From Gemmatimonadota bacterium (lineage in GTDB: Bacteria > Gemmatimonadota > Gemmatimonadetes > Gemmatimonadales > GWC2-71-9), in assembly GCA_029862935.1 (NCBI GenBank), contig JAOTWK010000004.1, positions 1-35,635 on the forward strand: a stretch of DNA of 35,635 bases, read 5' to 3'. The notes below the pieces were generated by a model that did no database searches, was not told the origin of the DNA, and saw only the letters and a program-made list of their open reading frames with translations. The position numbers and the translations under genes were made by a program. Positions 14,567-22,179 of this stretch are shown in pieces. How positions within the stretch are numbered: position 1 is the first letter of the stretch; every line of letters begins with the position of its first letter.

Positions 14567-15537
14567 ATGCGACGCAAGGCCCGGGGGTGTGGTCTCCGCT
14601 CGTCAAGTCTCAGACCGAGACTGACCGCAATCTCCATCGCCTCAGCAAACTCGGCATGGGTGAGACCTCGGTTGAGCTCCGCAAACCGTATCGAGCTCAC
14701 CTTGCCGGCCGGACGGTATTGGTCCATGAGGTTGACGTACGTGTTCGGTCCCAGCTCCTGCGCGACCCACTCCAGAATCGCGCGGGTCTCCTCCAGTTGT
14801 CCCGGCATCACCAAATGTCGGAGCAGGATGCCGCGTTGGGCGATGCCGTCGCTGTCCACGGTCAGGTCTCCGACTTGTCGGTGCATTTCCTTGAGCGCCG
14901 CGCGCGCGAATTCGGGGTAGTCCCGAGCCTTGAGATAGGTCTCACTGCGGTCGGCCGACCAGTACTTGAAGTCCGGCATATAGATATCGACGATGCCGTC
15001 CAGGAGTCCGAGGCTCTCGAGCGCATCGTAAGCCGAGGTGTTGTACACGAGGGGGAGATCGAGGCCCTGCGGCACGGCATTCGCAATCGCCTCGATGACC
15101 TGTGGAACCACGTGTTCCGGGGTCACGAAGTTGATGTTGTGACACCCGGCGCGCTGCAGCGCAAGCATGGTCGCGGCGAGTTCCTCCGCTGGAGATCCTT
15201 GCGCGGCGGGTCCCGGTCTCACGCCCTGGCTGATGTCGTAGTTCTGACAGAACACGCAGCGCAAGTTGCAGTGCGCGAAGAAGATGGTCCCGGATCCGTT
15301 CCAACCTCTCAGACAGTCCTCTTCGCCGAAGTGCTGAAACGCGCTGCTGACCAGTGCGTGGCGTCCGGTCTTGCAGGCCGCCCACCTGTTCTCGAGCCGA
15401 TTCACGCGGCAGTCGCGGGGACAGGCACGGCAGTCCGCGAGGCCGGCTACGGCGCGCTCCGCCCGGGTCTCGAGGTCGTGAAGATGGAGTCCCAGGTATG
15501 CCGGCCGGAAACTGGGAGCGTGGTCTGGTCGGGTCAT
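14563..15537 (-). CDS. Radical SAM protein (PflA/PflX-like)
   Basis: The 324-residue protein has the radical SAM cluster motif CNLRCVFCQN (Cys90, Cys94, Cys97), followed by GCHNINFVTPEH and VYNTSAYDALESL. This order is that of the PflX-type, activase-like group (COG1313-like). An additional N-terminal Cys cluster (Cys36, Cys39, Cys43, Cys55 in DCRACPRDCRVNR) may bind a second metal or cluster. The substrate is unknown. It is the first gene of a leftward operon with the TPM protein and LemA. The start ATG 15537 is preceded by a GAGGA site. Confidence 0.85.
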   Translation of the reverse strand: MTRPDHAPSFRPAYLGLHLHDLETRAERAVAGLADCRACPRDCRVNRLENRWAACKTGRHALVSSAFQHFGEEDCLRGWNGSGTIFFAHCNLRCVFCQNYDISQGVRPGPAAQGSPAEELAATMLALQRAGCHNINFVTPEHVVPQVIEAIANAVPQGLDLPLVYNTSAYDALESLGLLDGIVDIYMPDFKYWSADRSETYLKARDYPEFARAALKEMHRQVGDLTVDSDGIAQRGILLRHLVMPGQLEETRAILEWVAQELGPNTYVNLMDQYRPAGKVSSIRFAELNRGLTHAEFAEAMEIAVSLGLRLDERRPHPRALRRM

Positions 15538-15620
15538 GTCGCGTCCTCAATACGATTCTAAGGTGTCGGGGTACCCCTGCGGGAGGGGGCGGCCGCAGCT
15601 CATCGGGTTCTTCTGCGCTG

Positions 15621-15637
15621 CGCCGATGCACTCGGCG
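15621..15637. promoter_or_regulatory. Perfect hairpin ahead of the polyferredoxin start
   Basis: CGCCGA (15621-15626) and TCGGCG (15632-15637) form a six-pair stem around TGCAC, ending eight bases before the TTG start at 15646. The 108-base divergent gap also has a GGGGTACCCC palindrome near 15569. Either could be an operator or affect initiation; neither is assigned. Confidence 0.3.
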
Positions 15638-15645
15638 TAGTAGCT

Positions 15646-16281
15646 TTGTCCGAGCATGAAACCTGCAATTACCTCGACGTGACAGACGACTTTCGTACCC
15701 GGTTCATCACCGGTCAGGAAGGCGACCGGCGGGCATTCTTCCGGGAGACGGTGGGGCGGCTCGCAGACGAAGTCATGCGCCGGACCCAGCGTCGCGTGTC
15801 ACCGCTCCCCGTATTTCGGCCGCCGGGCGCCATCGCCGAGATCGCGTTTCTCGCAGCGTGCACGCGCTGCGGCGACTGCATCGACGTGTGTCCGCCACGC
15901 GCGATCATCAAGGCGCCACCGGGCGCTGGACTGGCCGCGGGGACACCAATGATCGACCCGTCGCTCCAGCCCTGCGTCGTGTGCGATGACATGCCGTGTG
16001 CTCGTTCCTGTCCGACGGACGCGCTCATTGTGCCCGAGCGGCTGTGGGACGGATATCGGCTGGGGTGGCTGGAACTCGTTCCGGAACGCTGTATCGTGTA
16101 CGAAGGCGTGGAGTGCGGAACGTGTGCTCGAGTTTGCCCGGTGGGTGAGAAAGCCTTGAGTCTGGACGAGGCCGGGCGGCCGGTAATTCATGCGGAGGGG
16201 TGCGTCGGATGCGGCGTATGTGTCCGCGCCTGCGTCACGACGCCGTCGTCACTGAGACTACATCGAACGGACGAGGAGTGA
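15646..16281 (+). CDS. Polyferredoxin with four 4Fe-4S motifs (NapF/NapG-like)
   Basis: The 211-residue protein carries four Cys-rich clusters: CTRCGDCIDVCP; CVVCDDMPCARSCP; a split motif CIVYEGVECGTCARVCP; and CVGCGVCVRAC. These arrangements occur in the NapF/NapG/MauM ferredoxins that pass electrons between quinol and periplasmic oxidoreductases. No twin-arginine signal is visible with this start, so it is probably cytoplasmic. The start TTG 15646 is the first usable codon in the frame and is uncertain; no good ribosome site is seen. It leads a set of close-packed genes, though its link to the sugar-nucleotide genes downstream is unclear. Confidence 0.82.
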   Translation: MSEHETCNYLDVTDDFRTRFITGQEGDRRAFFRETVGRLADEVMRRTQRRVSPLPVFRPPGAIAEIAFLAACTRCGDCIDVCPPRAIIKAPPGAGLAAGTPMIDPSLQPCVVCDDMPCARSCPTDALIVPERLWDGYRLGWLELVPERCIVYEGVECGTCARVCPVGEKALSLDEAGRPVIHAEGCVGCGVCVRACVTTPSSLRLHRTDEE

Positions 16282-16288
16282 GGTAACC

Positions 16289-16636
16289 GTGGAGCTGCCG
16301 TACCGAGTCGAGAAGCCATGGGGCCACGAGTTGATCTGGGCCAAGACGGATCGCTACGTCGGCAAGATCCTTCACATCGAGCCGGGACATCTGCTCAGTT
16401 TGCAGTATCACGAGAAAAAGGACGAGACGATCTTCGTGTTGCGTGGGGAGATCATCTTTCGCGTCCAGATTGGTGACGAGCTCACGGAGCGGCGCATGCA
16501 TGAGGGAGAGCGTTACCACGTCACGCCGGGGACCGTGCACCAAATGGAGGCGATCCAGGTGACCGATCTCTTGGAGGTTTCGACACCGGAACTGGACGAC
16601 GTCGTGCGGCTCCAAGACCGTTACGGAAGGGCATGA
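16289..16636 (+). CDS. Cupin-domain protein, mannose-6-phosphate isomerase type II-like
   Basis: This 115-residue single-domain cupin contains VEKPWGHELIW, then LSLQYHEKKDETIFVLRGE and TPGTVHQMEAI, the pattern of the isomerase half of bifunctional mannose-1-phosphate guanylyltransferase/isomerase proteins. Metal-binding His and Glu residues (QYHEKKDE and VHQ) are present. GTG 16289 follows GAGTGAGG. Its TGA overlaps the start of the nucleotidyltransferase gene by four bases, suggesting the two work together in sugar-phosphate activation. Confidence 0.82.
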   Translation: MELPYRVEKPWGHELIWAKTDRYVGKILHIEPGHLLSLQYHEKKDETIFVLRGEIIFRVQIGDELTERRMHEGERYHVTPGTVHQMEAIQVTDLLEVSTPELDDVVRLQDRYGRA

Positions 16637-17619
16637 TGAAAGTCATCCTCCCAGTGGCCGGCAAGGGGACGCGGCTCCTCCCCATCACGAAACATGTTCC
16701 CAAGCCGCTGGTGCACGTTGCTGGCAGGCCTGTCTTGGACTATTTGATGGATAGGCTCGTCGACCTCGACGTCGAAGAGCTCATCTTCATCACGGGTCAT
16801 CTCAAGGAACAGATCGAGGCGTATGCCCGAGCGTCGTACGATGTGCCGGCGCGTTTCGTCGAGCAGAGAGTGCAAGACGGCACGGCCGGCGCAGTCAATC
16901 TGGCGCGCCCGTTCGTGGATGGACCGGTGCTCATCGTGTTCGTCGACACCGTGTTCGATGCCGATCTTTCCCTTGCCAAGACCAGTGACGCGGACGGGAT
17001 CGTCTGGGCGAAGGAAGTCGAGGACTACCAGCGATTTGGGGTTGTCGTCACCGACGATCACGGTTACATGCAACGCATTGTCGAAAAGCCGAGTGAGCCG
17101 ATCTCCAAGTTGGCCAATATCGGGCTCTATTACATCCGCGACTGGAAGACGCTGTTCGACGGGATCGAGCAGACGCTATCGGGGCCGCAAAACAAGGGTG
17201 AGTGGTTCCTGACCGACGCCTTTCAATACATGATCGATAACGGTAAGCGGCTGCAAACAGCCGAAGTCGCAGGTTGGTACGATTGCGGGAAGGTCGAGAC
17301 GGTGCTGTCGACCAACCTGCACCTTCTGCAGCATGGACGGCAGCGTCGCCCCGCTCGCGCAGCCGGCATCACGATCGTCGACCCGGTTTTCGTCGCGGAC
17401 GGAGCGGTGCTGGAGGACTGCACCCTCGGGCCCAACGTGTCAGTCGATGATGGAGCGACCATCCGGCGGAGCACCCTGCGGGACGCAATCGTGGGGCAGC
17501 GTGCGGTCGTGGAAGACTCAACAGTGACGCGTTCCCTGATCGGAGACGAGGCGCGGGTGATTGGAGCGACGTTCGACAACATGGTGGCAGCCAGGGACGA
17601 GGTGGGCGAGGCACCCTAG
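16633..17619 (+). CDS. Sugar-phosphate nucleotidyltransferase with left-handed beta-helix tail
   Basis: The 328-residue protein opens with the nucleotidyltransferase signature VILPVAGKGTRLLPITKHVPKPL, divided here as AGKGTRL and KPL. It also has GIVWAKEVEDYQRFGVV, IVEKP and AGWYDCGKVETVL. From about residue 245 the sequence becomes hexapeptide-repeat-like (VFVADGAVLEDCTLGPNVSV), as in long glucose-1-phosphate thymidylyltransferases. The likely reaction is NTP plus hexose-1-phosphate to NDP-hexose; base and sugar specificity cannot be read. The start is coupled to the cupin gene and the stop overlaps the next GTG by one base. Confidence 0.88.
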   Translation: MMKVILPVAGKGTRLLPITKHVPKPLVHVAGRPVLDYLMDRLVDLDVEELIFITGHLKEQIEAYARASYDVPARFVEQRVQDGTAGAVNLARPFVDGPVLIVFVDTVFDADLSLAKTSDADGIVWAKEVEDYQRFGVVVTDDHGYMQRIVEKPSEPISKLANIGLYYIRDWKTLFDGIEQTLSGPQNKGEWFLTDAFQYMIDNGKRLQTAEVAGWYDCGKVETVLSTNLHLLQHGRQRRPARAAGITIVDPVFVADGAVLEDCTLGPNVSVDDGATIRRSTLRDAIVGQRAVVEDSTVTRSLIGDEARVIGATFDNMVAARDEVGEAP

Positions 17620-17975
17620 TGCACGATCCGATTATGCAGCTTCGTGATAAGACGGAACTCGACGAGGTCCTGCGCTCGCCGAGTGCCGTGCTGTACAAAC
17701 ACAGCCCACGCTGCGGGATTTGTACCGCCGCGCTGCTGGAAGTACGCCATTTCGCCGACACCCATCCTGAGATTCCGGTGTATCAGGTCGACGTCCTGGC
17801 GCAGCGGACCTTGTCCAACGCGATCGCGGACCGGCTGGCCATCCGACACAAGTCGCCGCAAGCGATCGTGCTGCGCGAGGGCGCCGTGGCATGGCATGGG
17901 GCGCACTTCCGGGTCTCTGCGCAGGCGCTCGAGAAGGCGACGTTACAGCGCGACACCGACCCGTCCACCGTGTGA
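17619..17975 (+). CDS. YtxJ/BrxC-type bacilliredoxin-like thioredoxin-fold protein
   Basis: This 118-residue protein matches the YtxJ family: LYKHSPRCGIC near the N-terminus, VYQVDVL, and RHKSPQAIVLREGAVAWHGAH. YtxJ proteins occur in bacillithiol-using bacteria and resolve bacillithiol mixed disulfides. The active site here is CGIC (Cys32, Cys35), a dithiol, whereas the Bacillus protein as I recall it has a single active-site Cys. GTG 17619 overlaps the preceding stop by one base and there are four-base overlaps with the next gene. Confidence 0.82.
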   Translation: MHDPIMQLRDKTELDEVLRSPSAVLYKHSPRCGICTAALLEVRHFADTHPEIPVYQVDVLAQRTLSNAIADRLAIRHKSPQAIVLREGAVAWHGAHFRVSAQALEKATLQRDTDPSTV

Positions 17976-18211
17976 TCCGACGCATCCCGTATCTCGCGTT
18001 GATTCCGGTAGCGGTCGTATTGGGCCTGGCACCATTCCGCCCTGAGCCGCATCTCATCGAAAAGCTCCGGATGCTGACTGCCGGAACGTTGCGCGCGCCA
18101 ATCGACATCTTCGATCTCACACTCCACGGTCTGCCGGTGGTACTGCTTTTGGTCAAACTGGGCGTCGACGCACGAGCCAGGGCGCTCGAGCGAACCCGCC
18201 CGCACGCGTAA
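17972..18211 (+). CDS. Small two-helix membrane protein
   Basis: Start GTG 17972 overlaps the redoxin stop by four bases (GTGA) and gives 79 residues. A first hydrophobic segment (YLALIPVAVVLGLAPF) and a second (LTLHGLPVVLLLVKLG) flank a conserved-looking loop (PHLIEKLRMLTAGTLRAPIDIFDL). Similar small proteins are found in many bacteria under vague transporter-related names. No function can be assigned. Both ends and the coupling with the redoxin support a real gene. Confidence 0.72.
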   Translation: MIRRIPYLALIPVAVVLGLAPFRPEPHLIEKLRMLTAGTLRAPIDIFDLTLHGLPVVLLLVKLGVDARARALERTRPHA

Positions 18212-18238
18212 CCGATTCTTCGGAGGAGAATCCCACTC

Positions 18239-19369
18239 ATGACCTCTACGCTGGATCGACGAGGATTCGTTCGCGCCGGTGTCGCAGCCGCCGCGACCAT
18301 GGGCCTAGTACCGCGGGCCGTGGGCGCCCAGGTGCCGACCGTGCATGCGCCCAGATCCGTGCGACCCGTCGTGATCTCGGACCTGAGCGGACTGCGCTAC
18401 ACGAATGGCGGTCCGATGAACGCGGTCGAACGGGCGTTCTCGATGATCGTGGACGGTGCCGATGTGTTGGACGCTCTGATTGCCGGGGTCAACATCCCCG
18501 AGCTCGATCCCGAGGAAAGCGGCATTGGTTACGGCGGACTGCCCAACGCTGACGGTGTGGTCCAACTCGATGCGTGTTGTATGCACGGGCCGAGGAAATG
18601 GGCTGGCGGGGTTGCGGCGCTCGAGGGTGTGCGCACGCCCTCGCTGGTCGCCAAGGCGGTCATGGAGCATACCGATCACCACCTGTTGGTGGGGAAGGGT
18701 GCCCAGGACTTCGCCCGCAGCATGGGATTCACGATCGAAGATGATCTGAATACCGATCGGTCGCGGGAGCTGTGGCTCGAGTGGCGACGCCGCATCGATC
18801 CCGAGCACTTCTTGGATCCCAAGAAGCGTGCCCGTTACGGCTATGAGCTTGGCCTCGACATGCTGCGCGAGGGTCTGATCGACGAGGGGAGTCTCTGGGG
18901 CACGATCAACTGTGATGGCATCGGACCGACTGGAGATATCTGCGGTGTGACGACGACGAGTGGACTGGCCTGGAAGGTTCCCGGCCGTACCGGCGACTCT
19001 CCGATTCTCGGTGCGGGACTCTACGTTGACGGAGACGTGGGTGCGGCAGGGTCCACTGGACGTGGTGAGGCGAATCTGTTCAACCTCTCGTCATTCCTGA
19101 TCGTTGAGCAGTTGCGCCGCGGTGTGCATCCCAAGGACGCAGGCATGGAGGCGCTCCAACGTATCAGAGCCAATACAGTGGAACGCCGGCTACTGACCGA
19201 TCGTGGTCTGCCGAAGTTCAATGTCCGGTTCTTCGTGCTGAACAAGCGCGGTGAGTTTGCCGGCGTGTCGATGTACGCGGCTGGTGAAACCGCGTACGCA
19301 GTCTGCACCGAGAATGGTGCAGAGGCTCGACCGCTCGAGCCGCTGCTCCAGGGCGCGCCGACGGACTGA
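18239..19369 (+). CDS. N4-(beta-N-acetylglucosaminyl)-L-asparaginase-like Ntn hydrolase, Tat-exported
   Basis: The 376-residue protein has a twin-arginine-type leader (DRRGFVRAGVAAAATMG, cut near AVGA), so a periplasmic location is likely. The predicted autocleavage site is GT at 221-222 in LWGTINCDG. Thr222 would become the N-terminal nucleophile, and the following TTTSGLAWKVPGRTGDSPILGAG is the substrate-binding segment of glycosylasparaginases. Classical glycosylasparaginases have Asp before the Thr; Gly here resembles isoaspartyl peptidases. The enzyme may hydrolyse GlcNAc-Asn or isoaspartyl bonds. ATG 18239 follows GGAGGAGA. Confidence 0.85.
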   Translation: MTSTLDRRGFVRAGVAAAATMGLVPRAVGAQVPTVHAPRSVRPVVISDLSGLRYTNGGPMNAVERAFSMIVDGADVLDALIAGVNIPELDPEESGIGYGGLPNADGVVQLDACCMHGPRKWAGGVAALEGVRTPSLVAKAVMEHTDHHLLVGKGAQDFARSMGFTIEDDLNTDRSRELWLEWRRRIDPEHFLDPKKRARYGYELGLDMLREGLIDEGSLWGTINCDGIGPTGDICGVTTTSGLAWKVPGRTGDSPILGAGLYVDGDVGAAGSTGRGEANLFNLSSFLIVEQLRRGVHPKDAGMEALQRIRANTVERRLLTDRGLPKFNVRFFVLNKRGEFAGVSMYAAGETAYAVCTENGAEARPLEPLLQGAPTD

Positions 19370-19373
19370 GTGT

Positions 19374-20156
19374 ATGGAAGATGCGAAAGACCCAACCGAG
19401 CGATTTGCCGACCGCGTCCGCGACTACGTCAAGTATCGGCCGGCATACCCAAAAGCCCTGCTCCCGCTGCTTCGTGACCAGTTGGGCCTTCACCCTGGTG
19501 CCGTTGTGGCCGACGTCGGGTCCGGAACCGGCATCCTCTCAACACTGTTCGTTGACTTCGGCAACGTAGTCTACGGTGTTGAGCCGAATGATGCGATGCG
19601 ACGCGCCGCCGAGGTCTTACTTGCGGGTCGGCGGTTTCGTAGCGTCGCTGCACGTGCGGAGGCCACTACGCTTGCGCCGCGATCCGTTGACGGAATCGTT
19701 GTCGGCCAGGCCTTCCACTGGTTCGATGCCGGCGCCGCCCGCCTGGAGTTTTTACGGATTCTCAAGCCCGGCGGGTGGGTGGCGCTGATCTGGAACAGCC
19801 GAAGAACGGCGGGCACGCCGTTTCTCGTGGCGTACGAACAGTTCCTCGGTCGGTGGTGCGCGGAATACCCCGATATCCGGACGCAATACGCCAATACCGA
19901 ATCGCTCGAGACCCTGTTCGGGCAAGTGGGGTACCGTCAGGATTCGCTCGCGAACCAGCAGGTGTTCGACTACGAGGGTTTGAAGGGTCGGTTGCTTTCC
20001 AGTTCATATGCGCCAGGGACGGACGACCCGCAACAGCCCGCCATGCTTCGCGATTTGCGGCGCCTGTTCGAGGAATACAGTGAGGAGGAGTCAGTGCGGT
20101 TCGAGTACGACACGGAGGTTTACTACGGTCGGTTGTCCTCGATTCCCGTGCCTTGA
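19374..20156 (+). CDS. SAM-dependent class I methyltransferase
   Basis: The 260-residue protein carries the SAM-binding motif VADVGSGTG at 45-53 and GVEPNDAMRRAAE as motif I extension. HWFDAGAARLEFLRILKPGGWVALIWN matches the small-molecule methyltransferase group (UbiE-like type 11). The N-terminal RFADRVRDYVKYRPAYP is also typical of this group. ATG 19374 lies four bases after the asparaginase stop, which suggests co-transcription. The substrate is unknown. Confidence 0.88.
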   Translation: MEDAKDPTERFADRVRDYVKYRPAYPKALLPLLRDQLGLHPGAVVADVGSGTGILSTLFVDFGNVVYGVEPNDAMRRAAEVLLAGRRFRSVAARAEATTLAPRSVDGIVVGQAFHWFDAGAARLEFLRILKPGGWVALIWNSRRTAGTPFLVAYEQFLGRWCAEYPDIRTQYANTESLETLFGQVGYRQDSLANQQVFDYEGLKGRLLSSSYAPGTDDPQQPAMLRDLRRLFEEYSEEESVRFEYDTEVYYGRLSSIPVP

Positions 20157-20183
20157 CGCCTCCCGGAACGGCCCGCATGCTAG

Positions 20184-21854
20184 GTGTCTATCGCCGAGCG
20201 AGCCCACCCGCGTCTGGATAAGAAGTGTGAGCCGGTCTTGAACGACTCGAGTGCCTTCCCCGACCTCGTCACGTCTGCCATCGACCTCCGCTGGTCGATG
20301 GACCCGGTTGCGGCGACGGCTGCTGGAGTGCAGGCCTATGATGGTCGTCTCGGGACGTTCGCTGAGGATGATATTGCAGCCTTTGTCGCCGCGCACAAAT
20401 CGCTCTCTGGCGCGCTCGAAGCGTGCGACGTCGCGTCGCTCGATGAAGAGATCGACCGGACGGCGCTCCTCGACGATCTCCGGTTCACGATCTATCGGTT
20501 CGAACGTGAGCAGCCGCACGCCAAGAACCCAACGTTCTGGCTGTCGCACATGCTCGAGGGACTGTATTTCCTGTTGTCCGCTCCGGATCGCTCGCGAGAG
20601 CACTGTGCAGTCGCGGCCGCAGCACGCGTGCGGGACATTCCCGGCTTTCTCAGCGCGGCTCGTGAGACCTTGCGGGACTGTCCGCGCGTGTTCGTGGAAA
20701 CGGCGCGACGTGTTGCTGCACAGGGACAGGGCCTGGTCGACCAGGTGGGATCGGCTCTCGTGCCACCCGATGACGACGGATTCGTCAGAGCGCGTGAAGA
20801 CGCCCAGCGGGCGATTGCCGATTTCACGACCTATCTGGAGAGCGAGTTTGGGGATGATGCCGACGCCCCGTTTGCCATCGGCGAAGACGGGTTCAACTTC
20901 CGCCTCCACTTCCAACACGCCCTGGGCAATACGGCGCCGGAGCTGTGGCGCTACGGACTGGCGACGATCGAGCATGTGGAACAGGAATTAAGTGAGCTCG
21001 CCAGGGAGATCGAGCCAGGATCTCCCTGGATGGACCTGGCGGATCGGTTACGCGGTGATCACCCAGCGGGCGGCCAACTTGTTGCGGCGTACACTGAGCA
21101 GATGGAACGTGCGCGGCAGTTCGTGATCGAGCACGACCTCGTGACGGTTCCCAGCGGCCCGTTGGAGGTCGTCGCCACGCCCCCGTTTCTGCGGCCCTTG
21201 ATTCCGTTTGCTGCGTATCAACCGCCTGGGGCGTTCTCGTCGGCTCGCCAGGGTCGTTTCTACGTGACGGATCCGGACCCTGATTGCACCGAGCGGTCCA
21301 TCGAGCAGCAGCTTCGGGCGCACAGTTGGTACGACCTTCCGTCGACGGCGCTCCATGAGGCATACCCGGGTCATCATCTCCAATTCCTGACGTCACACGC
21401 GCAGCAGAGCGACGTGCGCAAGCTCATCAGCACGCCGCTCACCGTAGAAGGGTGGGCACTCTACTGTGAAGAGATGATGTGTGAGCAAGGATTCTACGCG
21501 AGTCCAGAGGAGCGACTGTTCCAGAAGATGGCGTTGCTCTGGCGCGCATGTCGGATTGTGCTCGACGTAGGACTCCATACCCGGGGCATGACGGTTACGG
21601 AGGCGGTCGACTTCATCGTAGACCATGTGCATTTCGAGCAACCCCATGCCGAGGCGGAAGTGCACCGGTACTGTGCCGAGCCTGCTTACCAGCTCTGTTA
21701 TGCCGTGGGAATGCGCGAGATCAAGTCGTTGCGTGACGCGTACGCGGCGGCCCACGGTGCATCGTATTCGCTCAAGGCCTTTCACGATGCTCTACTCGTG
21801 TACGGCGGTCTGCCGGTGAGTCTGACGCGGTGGGGCCTCGGGCTGGATGCCTAA
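20184..21854 (+). CDS. DUF885 family protein, probable zinc metallopeptidase
   Basis: This 556-residue protein has the DUF885 hallmarks: HEAYPGHH from about residue 391, and downstream EGWALYCEEMM, an additional Glu motif. His, Glu and His residues of this pattern resemble a gluzincin-type zinc site and suggest a carboxypeptidase-like enzyme, unproven for the family. No signal peptide is seen with the GTG start at 20184; TTG 20238 is an alternative and neither has a clear ribosome site. Its stop overlaps the start of the CC-ending small protein by eight bases. Confidence 0.82.
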   Translation: MSIAERAHPRLDKKCEPVLNDSSAFPDLVTSAIDLRWSMDPVAATAAGVQAYDGRLGTFAEDDIAAFVAAHKSLSGALEACDVASLDEEIDRTALLDDLRFTIYRFEREQPHAKNPTFWLSHMLEGLYFLLSAPDRSREHCAVAAAARVRDIPGFLSAARETLRDCPRVFVETARRVAAQGQGLVDQVGSALVPPDDDGFVRAREDAQRAIADFTTYLESEFGDDADAPFAIGEDGFNFRLHFQHALGNTAPELWRYGLATIEHVEQELSELAREIEPGSPWMDLADRLRGDHPAGGQLVAAYTEQMERARQFVIEHDLVTVPSGPLEVVATPPFLRPLIPFAAYQPPGAFSSARQGRFYVTDPDPDCTERSIEQQLRAHSWYDLPSTALHEAYPGHHLQFLTSHAQQSDVRKLISTPLTVEGWALYCEEMMCEQGFYASPEERLFQKMALLWRACRIVLDVGLHTRGMTVTEAVDFIVDHVHFEQPHAEAEVHRYCAEPAYQLCYAVGMREIKSLRDAYAAAHGASYSLKAFHDALLVYGGLPVSLTRWGLGLDA

Positions 21855-22161
21855 CGGGAGAGTGACCGGCATGCGCGCCCGACTGACGCAGTGGCGGACG
21901 GCTCTCGGTCGCCGACTTCGGGCGGCGCGAGAGATCTACGAGGGCATCTACGTCGCACCCTACCGATCGCAGATTCTCCGAGCGTACGTGGAGGAACGCG
22001 ATCTCTTCTTCCTCGTGGGGTTCGGTGATCTGTTGGGGATACCCAATCCCGTGGCGTTCTACACGCTGGAACTGTATCCGGATCTGATCGAGCAGTTCCA
22101 TCAGTGGCATATCCGCGCGGGCATACCACACGCCCCCGAGGGGGGCTTTCGATGCTGCTGA
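21847..22161 (+). CDS. Small cory-CC-star-type protein ending in Cys-Cys
   Basis: The 104-residue protein is basic at the N-terminus. It contains the segment IYVAPYRSQILRAYVEERDLFFLVGFGDLLGIPNPV and LYPDLIEQFHQWH. Its last two residues before the stop are Cys-Cys. These features match a small family known as cory-CC-star, which is found beside ArsA-type ATPases; I recognise it with moderate certainty. ATG 21847 or ATG 21871 could be the start, the former overlapping the DUF885 gene. The ArsA-like gene begins 18 bases downstream, so the two are likely partners. The CC end is suited to metal or disulfide chemistry, or to lipid attachment; this is inference. Confidence 0.65.
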   Translation: MPNGRVTGMRARLTQWRTALGRRLRAAREIYEGIYVAPYRSQILRAYVEERDLFFLVGFGDLLGIPNPVAFYTLELYPDLIEQFHQWHIRAGIPHAPEGGFRCC

Positions 22162-22179
22162 CCGGATGCTCGGCAGAGA

